The translations under genes were made by a program, and so were the position numbers. From positions 25,306,390 through 25,370,389 of the forward strand of contig NC_134016.1 of assembly GCF_040712315.1 (NCBI RefSeq): a stretch of 64,000 nt of DNA. The letters run 5' to 3'. The notes under the pieces are model-generated. The model was given only the letters and a program-made list of their open reading frames with translations. It made no database searches and had not been told where the DNA came from. Origin of the DNA: Castanea sativa (Eukaryota; Streptophyta; Magnoliopsida; Fagales; Fagaceae). Positions within the stretch are counted from its first letter, which is position 1, and every line of letters begins with the position of its first letter. Below are positions 34,566-46,286 of this stretch, piece by piece.

Positions 34566-35182
34566 AAATCCTGCTTGACAAGGATTAATGATCTCAGCTA
34601 TATAGGGTTTAAGACGTTGAACAACGATCCTAGATATCAACTTATATAAAGCGTTACAAAGACTTATAGGATGAAACTGAGTTAAGGATTCAGGTGAGCA
34701 ATCTTAGGAATGAGAACAATGTTTGTAATGGCCCACTCCGTTAGGATACTACCAGTTTCAAATATTTCTTGGATAACAGGAACGATGCTATCACCTAAAA
34801 TATTCCACTAATATTAAAAAAAAAAATAGCATGATATCCATCAGGTCCTAGTGCCTTCAAAGGAGGGCGTTGCATCAAAATTTATGATATTTCAAGTGCA
34901 TTTCGGATGCTATTTTAAGAAAGAAAGATTTTATGTGAATATGAAGAAGTTCATCGTTATGCCAAATATCATCTGAGTCTCTAAGAGTTGAAAACTGGGA
35001 CATACTTCCCTTCTGAAGAATTGAAAGATGAAAAAAATCTAATGTTTGCATCTACTTGTTGTAGCTAGGTAATCCGAGATTTAAGTTGCCAAAATAAAAG
35101 CTCTTGGTGGAGAATTTGATTATACTCAGATATAAGATTTTTTTTCTAGCTGAAAAAGAAATGCATTAGGTCTAGAAGCCAA

Positions 35183-35343
35183 CGTAAATTGAAGACCTTT
35201 AAGCCGTGCGCTTTTTAAGTAAAAAAATATTTCCAAAATGATGTTGATTCCAATCTATAAGCCAACGCAAATTGAAGACCTTTATGCCGTGCGCTTTTTA
35301 AGTAGAAAAATATTTCCAAAATGATGTTGATTCCAATCTATAA
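35183..35343. repeat. Tandem duplication of about 80 bases in LINE
   Basis: The segment AAGCCGTGCGCTTTTTAAGT through GATGTTGATTCCAATCTATA occurs twice in succession, with only a few differences, inside the LINE endonuclease-RT linker. Confidence 0.88.
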
Positions 35344-35849
35344 TTTTGGACGTTAAAAAATTTAAACGGCATTGAAAAGACGGAATAGCAGAAGAGGAGG
35401 ATGGAAGCAAAGCTGATTCATGCCAAGATCGACTAAGAAGATAAGGGAAAGAAGGATCCAATATCCACATTTGTTCAAATTTAAAAGGTTTACGAGAAAT
35501 TCTAATTTTAGGGTTTGTATTAAGAAGGATAGGACAATGGTCTGATTTTGTTATAGGAAGGTGTAAAAGTTCAGCTTGAGGAAAAAGGGATTTCCATTCA
35601 GCATTGATTAAACTTCTATCAAGACGTTCCTTTATATTATTATGCCAATTTGGGTGTTTGTTGGTCCAGGTGAATTTAGGCCCTTGAAAACCAAGATCCA
35701 TAAGTTTAAAAACGTCTATATATTCTCTAAAAACTTGAATACGAGTAGGATTAATGGAAGACCTCCTAGTTTATCATCAACATTAAGCATGTTATTAAAA
35801 TCTCCAATTAAAACCCTAGGTAACTCCAGGTTTGAAGAGAAGTCCATTA

Positions 35850-36028
35850 CCATTGCACACCTTTGGTGTAATGGTCATTCTACAAGTATAAGTGCTTGTG
35901 GGGTATGGGGTGTAAGGGTCGGGATTCAAGTCTCTAAGAGAGAGCTTTATACACATATACACTTAGATTAAGTTAGAATAGAATTTTATCTTCTATAAAA
36001 ATAAAAAATAAAAAATAAAAAAGAAGAA
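35850..36028 (+). mobile_element. tRNA-derived SINE, copy 2
   Basis: Pol III box A TGGTGTAATGG is near 35864 and box B-like GGATTCAAGTCT about 50 bases on. The tail is A-rich (AAAATAAAAAATAAAA). The 16-bp target copies GAAGAGAAGTCCATTA (35834-35849) and GAAGAAAAGTCCATTA (36029-36044) differ at one base. It is inserted in the LINE endonuclease, whose frame continues on both sides. Confidence 0.92.
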
Positions 36029-36085
36029 GAAGAAAAGTCCATTAAATGTTGCCACAAAGTTTTTCTTTTAATAAACTGATATCCG

Positions 36086-36250
36086 ACTACCGCACACCCT
36101 TAGTGCAATGGTCACTCCATAAATATAAGTATTTGTGGGGTGTGGGGGGCAAGAGCCGGGGTTCAAGTCTCCAAGAGGGAGCTTCACACACATATACACA
36201 TAGATTAGACTAGAGTAGAATTTCTATCTTGTATAAAAATAAATAAATAA
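36086..36250 (+). mobile_element. tRNA-derived SINE, copy 3
   Basis: Box A TAGTGCAATGG at 36101-36111 matches the pol III consensus. Box B GGTTCAAGTCT is near 36160. An AAATAAATAA tail follows. The 13-bp target copies AAACTGATATCCG (36073-36085) and AAACTGAAATCCG (36251-36263) differ at one base. It is the same family as copies 1 and 2 and lies in the same LINE. Confidence 0.92.
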
Positions 36251-36280
36251 AAACTGAAATCCGTGTATTCCCTTTAGATA

Positions 36281-38231
36281 TTTTGCCCTTATCCTTTCAA
36301 GGGTTCATTTAAAATTTAAAATTTTGTTCTGTAACATTAATTCCTTATAATTTTTTTACAAACGTTCATTTTAAACTCAAAATACCGTTTTATAACAGTT
36401 TATAACATGTCCTCAGGGGAAGAAAGATAAACGATTTTTGTTTTTAATAATTTTCTGAAAGAAATAAAAACTAAAAAGTAGAGAAGCAACTCCAAAAGCT
36501 TGGAGGGATGAAGAATCACATTGGAAAGCCAAAGTTAAGAAAAAATGGCTACCAAAATGAAAACAATAAAATTTTTCTCAAGAATTCAAAAGGTAAGTTA
36601 GAGAAAATATTAATTTTTTAATAAAATTTATTTATAATATTTTTTGTATTATTAAAAAGTACATAAAATTTGGAAATTATTTTTTTAGTTTTAAACAAAC
36701 TTTCTCAAACCCAATTTTTTACAATCAAAAACACCGAGATACATATCTAAAAAATTAATAAAACTAAATAAAAAATAATAAAAAAAACTACAATTCAAAA
36801 TAAAAAAGAAAGGGAAAATAAATTTCACATCAAAATCAAACTCCTACTCCCGAATATGTAAAACATGTCAAATGTGCTATGATAAAGACAAATATTCAAG
36901 CATAATCAAATTCAAGTATGCCTCAAACATATCACTTGAAGTACTTCAAGAGACTTTATAACAGTTGAGTTAATGAAGTATCCTTTGATATGATTGAAAA
37001 TGCTGATGATCAACTTGAAATTGACTGTAAAATGTGTGGCATTTTGCCATAATCATTTTCCGCCGCTATTTTTAGTCTAAATATTTTACGTCTTGCTTAA
37101 TGAGATAAATACTCTCTCTAAAGAAACGCCAAACCCACGCTCTCACACCCAAATTATCAATGCTGCCGTCCTTCGCCATCACCTATACTACCTTTTCTAC
37201 CACCACGAATCAATACTTCTCTCTCTCTCTCTCTCTTCATTAACATAATTTTTTATTATTTTGGATTTTTTGGGTTGGAATTTGTTTATAATATTACTAT
37301 TGAGGAGCTGATAAAATGTGGGAAAGTAGTAAAAAATTTGTTTTTTAGAGTATTTTTAGGAACACAACCAAACACCTGATAATATTTATGATTGGAAAAT
37401 TTTTCAGGTGAAGCAAACGCAACATATATATAAGACCGAGCTTTCTTAAGGCCAGTTACATTCAAAAACAAAGGAGGGAGAAGCCTTTAAGCAAAAAAAG
37501 CCTGTGAAAGAGCTGTCCAGAGACCAGCGAGTGAAAGTTCGAGCAATTTTTTCTATCTTTATACACCCAATTGATTCCCGTTTGTTAAAATTTACAAGGA
37601 TTAACAAAATCAACAAGTCTTAAAGGCGCATCAGCCTCTCTATTACTTACTGCCTCCCTCTATTACCAAATGCACTAACTTTGTTGAGTTCGACTAGCCA
37701 ATTGAATTGCCCATATGATATATGGACCTATGACTGCATCATGATTTAGTTTCACATTATTTTGTTGAAGCGCCAACGTGCCGCTAACATTCAACGCCAC
37801 ACATCAATTTGTAAGTTTTTTGTGATAAAATTTGTAGGGATAAAATTTAGTTACAAAATTAATTATAACCTAAAATTACAAACTTACTTAATATCCTTTT
37901 ATTGAATTGATTGTAACCTAAGGTTACAAAATTTATTCAATATATTTTTATTGGAAGTGAATTTTGAGAAATTTACCATTGAATTACATCTTTTTTTTTT
38001 TTATTCTCCAAACTTGCAAAAAAAATTTAAAAATTAAAGATTAATAGTTATGTCATCAATAAATTGTTTAAATTGCAAGTTTTTGTAATTTAAAATTATA
38101 CATAATATATAAGCTTATAGATCATATAGTAAATAATATCTAATTAACACAATTTGGCATGTGTAATAAGATTATGTAGAACATGCAATTCAACAGTTAG
38201 ATTTTCAAAATATGTAGTTATATTTATTTTA
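36281..38231. other. AT-rich intergenic stretch
   Basis: No gene recognised. There is a (CT)n tract near 37217-37234 and several short open frames without family resemblance. Confidence 0.6.
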
Positions 38232-38599
38232 GGGTAAACTACATATTTAGTCCCTAGACTTTACACCATATTTCAATTTGGTCCTTAACCTTTCAATTGT
38301 GTCAATTTGGTCCTTAACCTTTTAAAGTTGTGTCAATTTAGTCTTTGTCATTATATATTAGATGAAAATTGTTTACATAGTAAATAGCCAAAATAAAATT
38401 TTAGTTTATTATCACATCAACAGAAGCTAATTTTTTATTTTGGTCATTAGACATGTCATTAATTTTCATCCAAAAGATAACTGTAAGGATTAAATTGACA
38501 CGGTAAAGAAAAGTTAGGGACCAAATTGACACAATTAAAAGGTTAGGGATCAAATTGAAATATGGTGTATAAGATAAGGACCAAATACGTAGTTTACCC
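38232..38599. mobile_element. Mutator-type MITE with long inverted repeats
   Basis: GGGTAAACTACATATTTAGT at the left is mirrored by a right end finishing ACGTAGTTTACCC. The inverted arms run about 85 bases. The 9-bp flank TTTATTTTA is perfect at 38223-38231 and 38600-38608. Long inverted repeats and a 9-bp duplication define MULE-type elements. Length is 368 bases with no coding capacity. Confidence 0.93.
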
Positions 38600-38934
38600 T
38601 TTATTTTATTGAGTAAAGTTATAGCCTGTAACTACAACAAGTTTTGTAACTAACTTTATCAAATTTGTAATATCTTTAGTATTTTTTCAAAAAAAAATTA
38701 TGATGGATTTATAGAATCCAAGAAAATAACCATTAATTGAATTAATCAAATTCAAATTAAGAATAATATATTTTAAATAAAAATTATAACATACTATAAC
38801 ATTAATTAAATATTATTTAAATATAAAAAGGTCCATTCAAATTTATCGTTTTGGGCCTCCAGCTGTATTAAGTCATCCCTACTATTTTTAGCTACCTAGC
38901 CAATTCTCATTGATGACATTGCAGATTTAAAATT

Positions 38935-39094
38935 TGGTATTAGTTTCAGGTTTTAGTTTTTATGTATAGTTTTTTAAAACTTTACTTTTTCTCTTTTTTT
39001 TTTACTTTTTAAAAAAAGTTTAAGGTACAAGTATACTTTAACACACTTTTAATAAAAAGTTAAATAAGTTGTTTTCAAATAAACAGTCTTCCTA
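38935..39094 (-). mobile_element. MITE-like repeat, family X copy 1
   Basis: AAGTATACTTTAACACACTTTTAATAAAAAG and flanks match, in reverse, the sequence at 40430-40592. The outer boundaries are approximate. Confidence 0.55.
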
Positions 39095-39366
39095 ATGACC
39101 CAGTGTTCTTGAAAATTTTTATACAAATTTTAATCAATCAATCATAAGATAATAAATTACGCTCATGCATAGGTTGATTCCTGCACTTCAATACAAACGG
39201 CAACGCTAAAGCTCCGGGCAATAAGAATTTTTATCCTTGTCCTCAAATCACGTCTGGGAGATAGAGGGAGATCTACGAAGAAGGATCACCTTAATTCTTT
39301 TCTTTTTTTTTAAAAAAAATCATATAAATGGAATCCATTGATTATGCGATTTATTTGCATGGTTAA

Positions 39367-39943
39367 TGATGATGCCGAATAAATCACCAGTAAGCTGCGA
39401 GAACTCTCTGGATCAAAGCAACACCTGTGAAGAGAAAATAGAAGACCGAACAGAGAGCACCGGTGTGGTGCCAGCTAAAAACCCTCCGACGATCAAGTTA
39501 GAGTCTTTCAAAACAACCCTAGAGTGTCAGAGTTGAGATAATTGTGCGTACCTCGAGTTATGGGGGTTTTGATGTATTTATAGGGGCGTGGAGTTGACTT
39601 CCATACCTTGATTACCAAGTTCTTTCCTTTTATGATTAAAACTCTTTCCCTTTTTATACCTCCAAGAATTCTTTTCCTTATAAAACTCCTCCAATCAAGG
39701 CTAACGTGTAGTGCAAGAATTCTTCATATATATGTTGGTGTGAATTACAATCAAGGCCATGTCAGCCCCAATCATATAGCGTGATTTGAGGTAACCCGGA
39801 GAACGACGGGAGAAATTATACGCATGCATTCTACTCGTCCGTCCACTATGCATCCGTCCTTCTTGGTCATATAACCCGTCACCCTATCGTAACAATTTCA
39901 ACCATACGTGGTGGTACCGTCATGTTGATTTTATCCCCTATCA
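39367..39943 (-). mobile_element. Solo LTR (minus orientation)
   Basis: On the minus strand it starts TGATAGGGGATAAAATC at 39943 and ends GGCATCATCA at 39367. The flank GTTAA is perfect at 39362-39366 and 39944-39948. A TATA box (CCCCTATAAATACATC) lies on the minus strand at about 39572-39586. No internal region is left, so LTR-LTR recombination is inferred. Confidence 0.9.
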
Positions 39944-40429
39944 GTTAAATTATCTTTCCACATTTTTTGCTGAATAATTATCTTGCCACATTTCGCTACA
40001 CAAAAAGTGATATTTTATGGTTTAGTCAAAGTAGGGGTTAAAGACCCTGTGAATCACTTGTTATGAGCTTAAAGAACTAGGCTATAGTGGAATATAAAGC
40101 CCAGCCCCAAAAAAGAAGAAACTAACATGAAGTCAAAATGGAACTTTCTTATCTTTTGAAAGAAGAGAAAGGGAGGCTGAGACTGAGAGGGGGAGATACG
40201 ACTAAAGAAAGCGGGAGGCACCAAACAATAACGACTCTTCTCCTCTTTGTTTTCTTATCATGTTTACCAAGAAATCCAACTAAGAAATCTCTTTAGAAAA
40301 ACCATGGCAATTAATTGGTGGTAGGGAAATCACATTAGTCTTATCCTCGTAACTTTTTTTTTTTAATCAAAATAAAAAATTCTTTAGAAAGAATGTTAAA
40401 GCAAGGAAAAGAAATGATAGGTAGTGTTT

Positions 40430-40592
40430 GTCTGGAAATAACTTATTTAAATTTTTGTTAAAATTATTAATAATGTTAAAGTATACTTATACTTTGAAAA
40501 AGTGAGAAATAGTTTTTAAAAAATAAAATTTTAAAAAGCTGTACATAAATACTAAAGAGCAAAAAGATAACTTATTATAAGCTAATCCCAAA
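40430..40592 (+). mobile_element. MITE-like repeat, family X copy 2
   Basis: It begins AGTGTTTGTCTGGAAATAAC and ends GCTAATCCCAAACACACACT, which are imperfect inverted relatives. The body matches copy 1 in reverse. The target duplication is uncertain. Confidence 0.6.
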
Positions 40593-42028
40593 CACACACT
40601 TAAAAATATTAGACAATATTGGTCTTAGGCTATTAAATTAAATTATTAAGAGGATTCAAAAATGATGATGCTAAAATAGCAAAAATGCTATTTTATCACC
40701 CAAAACACTAAAATATATGTAGATGGTATATTATTTGCTAAGATTTCATGTTCATTAACAATTCAAATGATGTTTTTATTAGTCCAGGATTTAAATTACA
40801 TTTTTGCACTTGATCAAGTCTTGTTTGCAAAATAAGGTATTTACAGTTTACACATTCTTATGGTACTGATTCAAATATGATGACAAAATCAATACTCAAG
40901 AAAAAGCTTGAGACTTGTGCCAGAAAAATGGACTAGGTTGTGCCCCGCATACTCAGAAAGGGGGAGATTTCAAGGGTGGTATCTTCTACCATTATTATTT
41001 TTTTAAGATAAAATAAATATAGATATGGCTGTTTTTTAGTAGGACATGTGGGAAAGTATCAGATTGTTTCAGCTTTGAGTGGGTCACACCATTTTGTGTA
41101 GATTTCAGAGAGAACCTAGAAAGGCAATTTGTGAAGGAAAAAACAGAGAATTTCTTTGACACTTTCTAGCTAAAATTGGAAGGCCTTTCTAACTCCGATT
41201 TTGATGAAATTTCATTGCGTTGTTCTTGACAAAAAGAGTTTGATTTATGTTGATTGCTGCGATTGTTCTCCATTTACTCGAATGCCAAAACCTAATTGAT
41301 GGATCAGTTTCTGTTGTTGTTGGAAACCACCTTAGTTTGATGAATATATGTTTGTCAACCAAGAATGGTAAAACCTGGATATTTTGGAAACCTCCACTAA
41401 GTCATGTGGCTTTTTCCTTTTCTTGTATAGTTTTCCATGTAAAAATCGTTGTCTTCCTTCTGAATTATTGCTGATTATTATTCTTTTTGTTTATGTTGGT
41501 TATTGTACTTTATTAATTTATTGAAATGCCAATTGAATTTGTATAAGGAGAGAAAAATAAAAATAATTTGGTTGTGAATTGTTTGTATTAATCTCGATTA
41601 TTTTTCTTAACACTAAAAAAAAAACTAAAATAAACGAAAGACAATCGGGAGATATCTAGAGAGATAAAGGCATGTCATTATAATCACATGGTTCGAATAC
41701 TCCGTTTATTTTTCTTACATCGTATATAAAAAAAGGCATAAAATATATCCACAATATAAATATTTATATAGATCATGACTGAAACCATCAAAACTGAGAA
41801 ATTTCGAGTAATCCCCTAGACCAGTCAGTCTGTATTGGAACACTACTACCATATAATATATTCCCAAAAATTATATACAAGGGAGAAGAGAGCTAAAAGC
41901 CTAAAACTATTGGACAAAACAGGGGAGCAAAACAGAGGAAACAGAGAAACACCCTGTTTTAAAAAGATGGCAAAGGCATCCATCTTCAATTCAAACGCCA
42001 AGAAAGAGACACCAGCCCAACAGATACA
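40593..42028. other. Intergenic stretch, including 3' flank of the small gene
   Basis: No gene recognised. The frame at 41247-41474 has no recognisable domain. The part from about 41840 to 42028 is probably the 3' UTR of the minus-strand gene at 42029. Confidence 0.5.
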
Positions 42029-42244
42029 TCAATAAGAAATCCCCAACGGTGAGCGAGAGATTTGGCGAGTGATCTCCCGGAGCACCGGTCTCATCTCCGG
42101 CTGCCCTGGGGACCAATCAATGATCTTCTCCGATTCTTGCTTAATCTTTCTCACTTGGCTATGAACAGGCAAACCACCCATGTGCTGCTCAATCCCTTCT
42201 TCCTTTCCATTCTTCTTGTTATTGTTGTTCTTCATGTTCTCCAT
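42029..42244 (-). CDS. Small single-exon gene, 71-residue protein of unknown function
   Basis: The product starts with a Lys/Asn-rich basic stretch (MENMKNNNNKKNGK), then GGLPVHSQVRKIKQESEKI, a short W-S-P-G-Q segment, EMRPVLREITRQ and ISRSPLGISY-stop. The second half looks like a conserved plant peptide: I believe small plant proteins with an RSPLG ending exist, but I cannot name the family. It is soluble, with no signal peptide or membrane segment. Support for a real gene is a TATA box about 115 bases upstream, a CT-rich leader, higher GC content than the surroundings and no match to the nearby transposons. Its function is not inferred. Confidence 0.72.
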   Translation of the reverse strand: MENMKNNNNKKNGKEEGIEQHMGGLPVHSQVRKIKQESEKIIDWSPGQPEMRPVLREITRQISRSPLGISY

Positions 42245-42356
42245 CTTACTATTGAGCCAAAAATAGCTTCACAAAGATTCTCTCTCTCTTTCTGTATTTC
42301 TATGTCTACCTATCTAATCTATCTGTACGTCTTGAAGGGATAATAAGAACCGCGTG

Positions 42357-42370
42357 TATGTATATATAGA
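42357..42370 (-). promoter_or_regulatory. TATA box of the small gene
   Basis: CTATATATACATAC on the minus strand. A start site about 30 bases downstream (about 42325) would give a leader of some 80 bases. The leader contains CT-rich tracts common in plant core promoters. Confidence 0.6.
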
Positions 42371-44661
42371 TGGCAAGGAGAGAGACAGACTGAGGAATTT
42401 CAACGTTGAGGCGTGGGAAGGCAGCGAAGAGAAGTTAGGTGGGAAACATCAAGTATCTACTCTTGGATTGGTTTAAGAGTTGAGACGACTGTTTTGGACC
42501 ATGTCGTAATTTTTTAATGTTGTGCAAGTAAATATCATAAAAGAATAATACCAAGGATAACCGATGAAAAGTTCCAAAACTCTTGCTTGTCGTTTGATAT
42601 AAGAATAATGCTTATATCCATAGGTTTTTATTAGTTTTTATCTAGAATTATTATGGATCACTTTATCTTTTTTTTTTCTTTATAAACTAAAAAATTATTG
42701 ATGTCACTTTATCTTCTTTTTTTTTTTTCTTTATACACTAATATAAAGATTTGCAGCAGATGTGTTTATTACCTGACCCACTTAAACTCTGTCATACACG
42801 GCGTAAAACCACCCGATCATTCAATAGATAGAGCATACTACTAATCGAACCCACAATCTTAAACTCATAAGGTGATAGGCTGTGAAAACTTTCTACTATC
42901 AAACCTCCTTACGTAATGATATCATTTTATCATTTACTATTAATAATAATTTAAGTTTGATATATTTTTATGAAAGCTTGTGCCTTATTAGTGATTTAAT
43001 AGTAGATATCATTTTATTGACGTGGGTCTCCACTAAAGGACACAAAAAAGTAGTAATTTCTTATTACCATACTGTCAAAGGCCCTTTGATATCTCTTCAC
43101 TTTGAAGCTAATCTTAGTATTGAATTGTCATTGATGGACTAATTACTAATATTAGGGTGATCATATCAACGCAAAACTGAAAGTTACTTCCATTCGGATT
43201 TGCATATGAATCTTTGGTTGAAAATTCATAATATCTGCATTTGATTGTGAGGAGGACTGCTTCAGGATACTACTGTCTACTGTCTCAATTATCTAGAAAT
43301 TACTTAGATTTATTGTTTATTTTAGGTGTGAACATGGAAATGAATATTTTTCAAGTCAAACTTCTAAATATGTTTCTAATGGTTCAAGTCAAACTTCTAA
43401 ATATTTTTCTAATGGTTTGTTCACATTTCAGTTTTCACAAGAAGTTTACCAAATACTTTTTTGCTAAACAAGTTTACCAAATACTTACCGACTTCTTCTG
43501 GGCCAAAGATTATATCGTTTGACCCGTCTTGAATGTCTAAAATTTGGTGCTCATCGTTATCGATATCGCAATTCGTTTTCTTTTCTTTTCTTTTTTTACT
43601 AAGCTGCAATCATCCAAATTTTAAGGATGATTATTTATTGGTAATATGACATATAACATCTAGGTTATTAATTTTCTCACGATAATATCAAGTTTTTTAT
43701 TTATTTTTTGCTAAGCAGCAATCATCCAAAGTTTTCTATAATGGATTTTTAATGTTGTGGTAGCTAGTTGGCATTTGGTGAACTTTTCTTTTGCCTAAAA
43801 GTATTAATAAGTAAAATATTTTGCTTGCGCAATTTTCAACAAATTTGGGAATTCACTTTTTTTCAAGCATAGTTTGGGGAAAAAAATAATTATTGAAAAA
43901 TTAATATATTATTTATTTTATGAAATTTTATGTATTTAAAATATAAGATGCAATAATAACAATAAATGATTTTGCTTATAAATTTTTATATTTATCAATT
44001 GAAACAAATGAGATAGGAGATAAATATTTTTCAATTTTAATTTTTCCTCGCAAAAGAAACATAAATAAGTTTAGCTTTTAAAATCCTTGCTGTGAAAATC
44101 TATAACCGCAACCTTTTGTACTTCAATTTTACTACAATTCTGATAGAACAGATTATAACTATTACTGTCTAAATAATAGTAGGAAAAAAAATAGTAAAAA
44201 AAAGTGGTAAAGGTATTGGAGATAGATAATGGTGTTACCAAGTCAAGAGTATTTATTCAAAGGGTATTATGGAGGCACAAGCTGAAGCTAGGGAAATGAC
44301 TCAAAGAGTCAAAATATTTTGGTATTGGGGCGGCCCTTTGCTTATTCCAAATTCCAATTCACATTTCGCGTGTGTGTGTAAATCATGGGGCCTGAGTTAA
44401 AAGTGCTGATTCCTTATCTATGTCACTCTGTGCAATGTAATGACGTTGGCAATGGACATTGACGTGGTAGTTAAGGTAGTTTGAGTTTGTTAATGCTCAG
44501 TCGGCGGTCGTAATCGTTAAGCCTAATCACACCTGCCACGTGTCTTGTTTTCCTTTTTTTATTATTATATTCAAAATCTTAATCTTCTTTTTTAGCAAAA
44601 TTTGGTTACCTTTTCAATTGGGTTAGATGAATAAAATTTTATTTATTTATTTATTTAAATA

Positions 44662-44712
<51 letters not shown>

Positions 44713-44849
44713 AACGTGTATTAGTATGTTGCATTGTAGTTTCATGCACTTCTTAAACTATGGCAGGTCACAAGTCAAGTCAAGTCGAGTCGAGTCGGGT
44801 TTGTACCCAACCCAAACTCGACCCGAATGATTTGGGTGGAGGAAAATAT
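42371..44849. other. Intergenic stretch, partly promoter-like
   Basis: No gene seen. A tandem repeat of TCAAACTTCTAAATAT.TTTCTAATGGTT lies at 43352-43418. A G-box-like CCACGTGTC is at about 44538, too far from the small gene to assign. (TA)n lies at 44667-44706, and six AAGTC/GAGTC pentamers at about 44770-44800. Confidence 0.55.
44667..44706. repeat. (TA)n microsatellite
   Basis: About 20 TA repeats, 140 bases before the Copia element. Confidence 0.9.
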
Positions 44850-46270
44850 TGATAGGATTAGTGCCTTTAAATCATATTGTATGATGCTATGTATGTTATT
44901 ATGTATGATATTATGTATAACTTAATGTTGTGATTAATAAAGTTTTATTATAATCTAAAATAATGGTAACATGAATATTCGGACATTATCATATAGTCCA
45001 TGAAATGCATTATATGTGATTTATGTGATTTAGTCACAGAAGATATAAATCACAAGTTCTTTGTAAACTCAGAATTTTAGTTTGTAGTCGGTGATGAAAT
45101 TAGGCATTTCATCTGCGAAGACTATAACATATCAACTAAGATGATTTGTCTTGATCATGGAAGTGGAGACTTTTAGTTGATGTGTTGATATGTTTTAAGA
45201 GTTAAGACATATTGAACTGGACCGTTGTGAGATTTATTATTCTCCTAATGACTGTCAAATGAATAATAAATCTTACGACTTCTATTTGCATGAACTCTTA
45301 ATCCTGAGAGGATAATGGACCTGATCATGAAATGTAGGTTGCTTTGATATATTAGGAGTGAGATCTAAGGTAACGGTCAAAACCTCAGTATGTTGGGCAG
45401 CCACATTTAGTGTTGATGGAACATGTATTCTCAAGATGAAATTCATAATCTCTAAACGGAGATATAAAATATTCCCTTGAGATAAGTTTAATGGGTTCAG
45501 TTATTCAGAGAGTTAGGCCTAACCACTTTGGTAAGAAGTTACTAAAGTATATATTTATGAGATTGGATTTCATAAATATATGTTGAATAACTTTAAAGGA
45601 TTAAACCGAGTACTCAAGGATAAAATGTAGTAATTTACAAAGTGGCAGTCTATATTTATGACTTTTTATTACTACGAATATTTTATGAAAGGGTTGCATG
45701 TACAATAAAGTCTTGGGATATAATTTATAAATAAGACCTAGAGTGCAATTATATTTATATAGTGGTATTAAATATAATTAATAGTAACTTTGGACTTGTC
45801 AAGAGTTGACAGAAAAGCCCAAGGCCCATTGGAGCTAGTGTCTTATTGGTCCCTTTTGGTCCCACTCCAAGCCACATACTTAAGCTCACTTGGAAAGACC
45901 CAAAAGGTCAGCCCAATTAGATAATCAGTTAGATACAAAGGGAGAAACATACAGAATTTTCTGTAGAGAATTACAAGAACATCATTGAGAAGTGGTGTGT
46001 ATGTAAGTGTTAGATACTTTGACATTCTCCCTTTGTAAAACTGATTGAGAGACCACACATCTTGAGCGTAAAGTGGAATTGGAGTGAAGATCAAAAGTAT
46101 TCCCAAGTGCTTTCGATCTTTGTTTTGAAATTCACCACACCAAGGTACGCTCTCTTGTTCTTAAATTCTAAAACTTACATAGTGCATGTTATCGATTGTG
46201 AATGAAGTAAATCCGTTAAATTTCAGCTGCGTATGTTTTATATTAGATACAAACCACGTTTAGTCCTACA
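44850..46270 (+). repeat. 5' LTR of the Copia element
   Basis: Starts TGATAGGATTAGTGCC (TGTTAGG in the 3' copy) and ends GTTTAGTCCTACA, three bases before the primer site. Length 1421 bases. Confidence 0.92.
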
Positions 46271-46272
46271 AT

Positions 46273-46286
46273 TGGTATCAGAGCGG
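46273..46286 (+). other. Copia primer-binding site
   Basis: TGGTATCAGAGCGG is complementary to the 3' end of initiator-Met tRNA, as in most plant Copia elements. Confidence 0.93.

Larger units (their letters stand above)
34566..36280 (-). pseudogene. Third LINE fragment: endonuclease and early RT
   Basis: On the minus strand from about 36280: KRKTLWQHL, then (past two SINEs) LELPRVLIGDFNNMLN, MDLGFQGPKFTWTNKHPN, LDRSLINAEWKSLFPQAE and ITKSDHCPILL. These are the AP endonuclease blocks GDFN and SDHCPI of L1-type LINEs. RT begins with LKALGPDGYHAIFFF near 34850 and stops at 34566. The endonuclease nicks target DNA to prime reverse transcription. Many stops and an 80-base tandem repeat disable it. 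Confidence 0.85.

Noticed and set aside
35866..35930. tRNA gene from box A and box B
   Set aside because: The boxes belong to SINEs with A-rich tails and target duplications. No cloverleaf is evident.
41247..41474. 75-residue frame with hydrophobic segments
   Set aside because: No recognisable domain. AT-rich surroundings give many such frames by chance.
44535..44545. G-box CCACGTGTC as regulator of the small gene
   Set aside because: It lies over 2 kb upstream, past other AT-rich DNA. No gene start is near enough to assign it.
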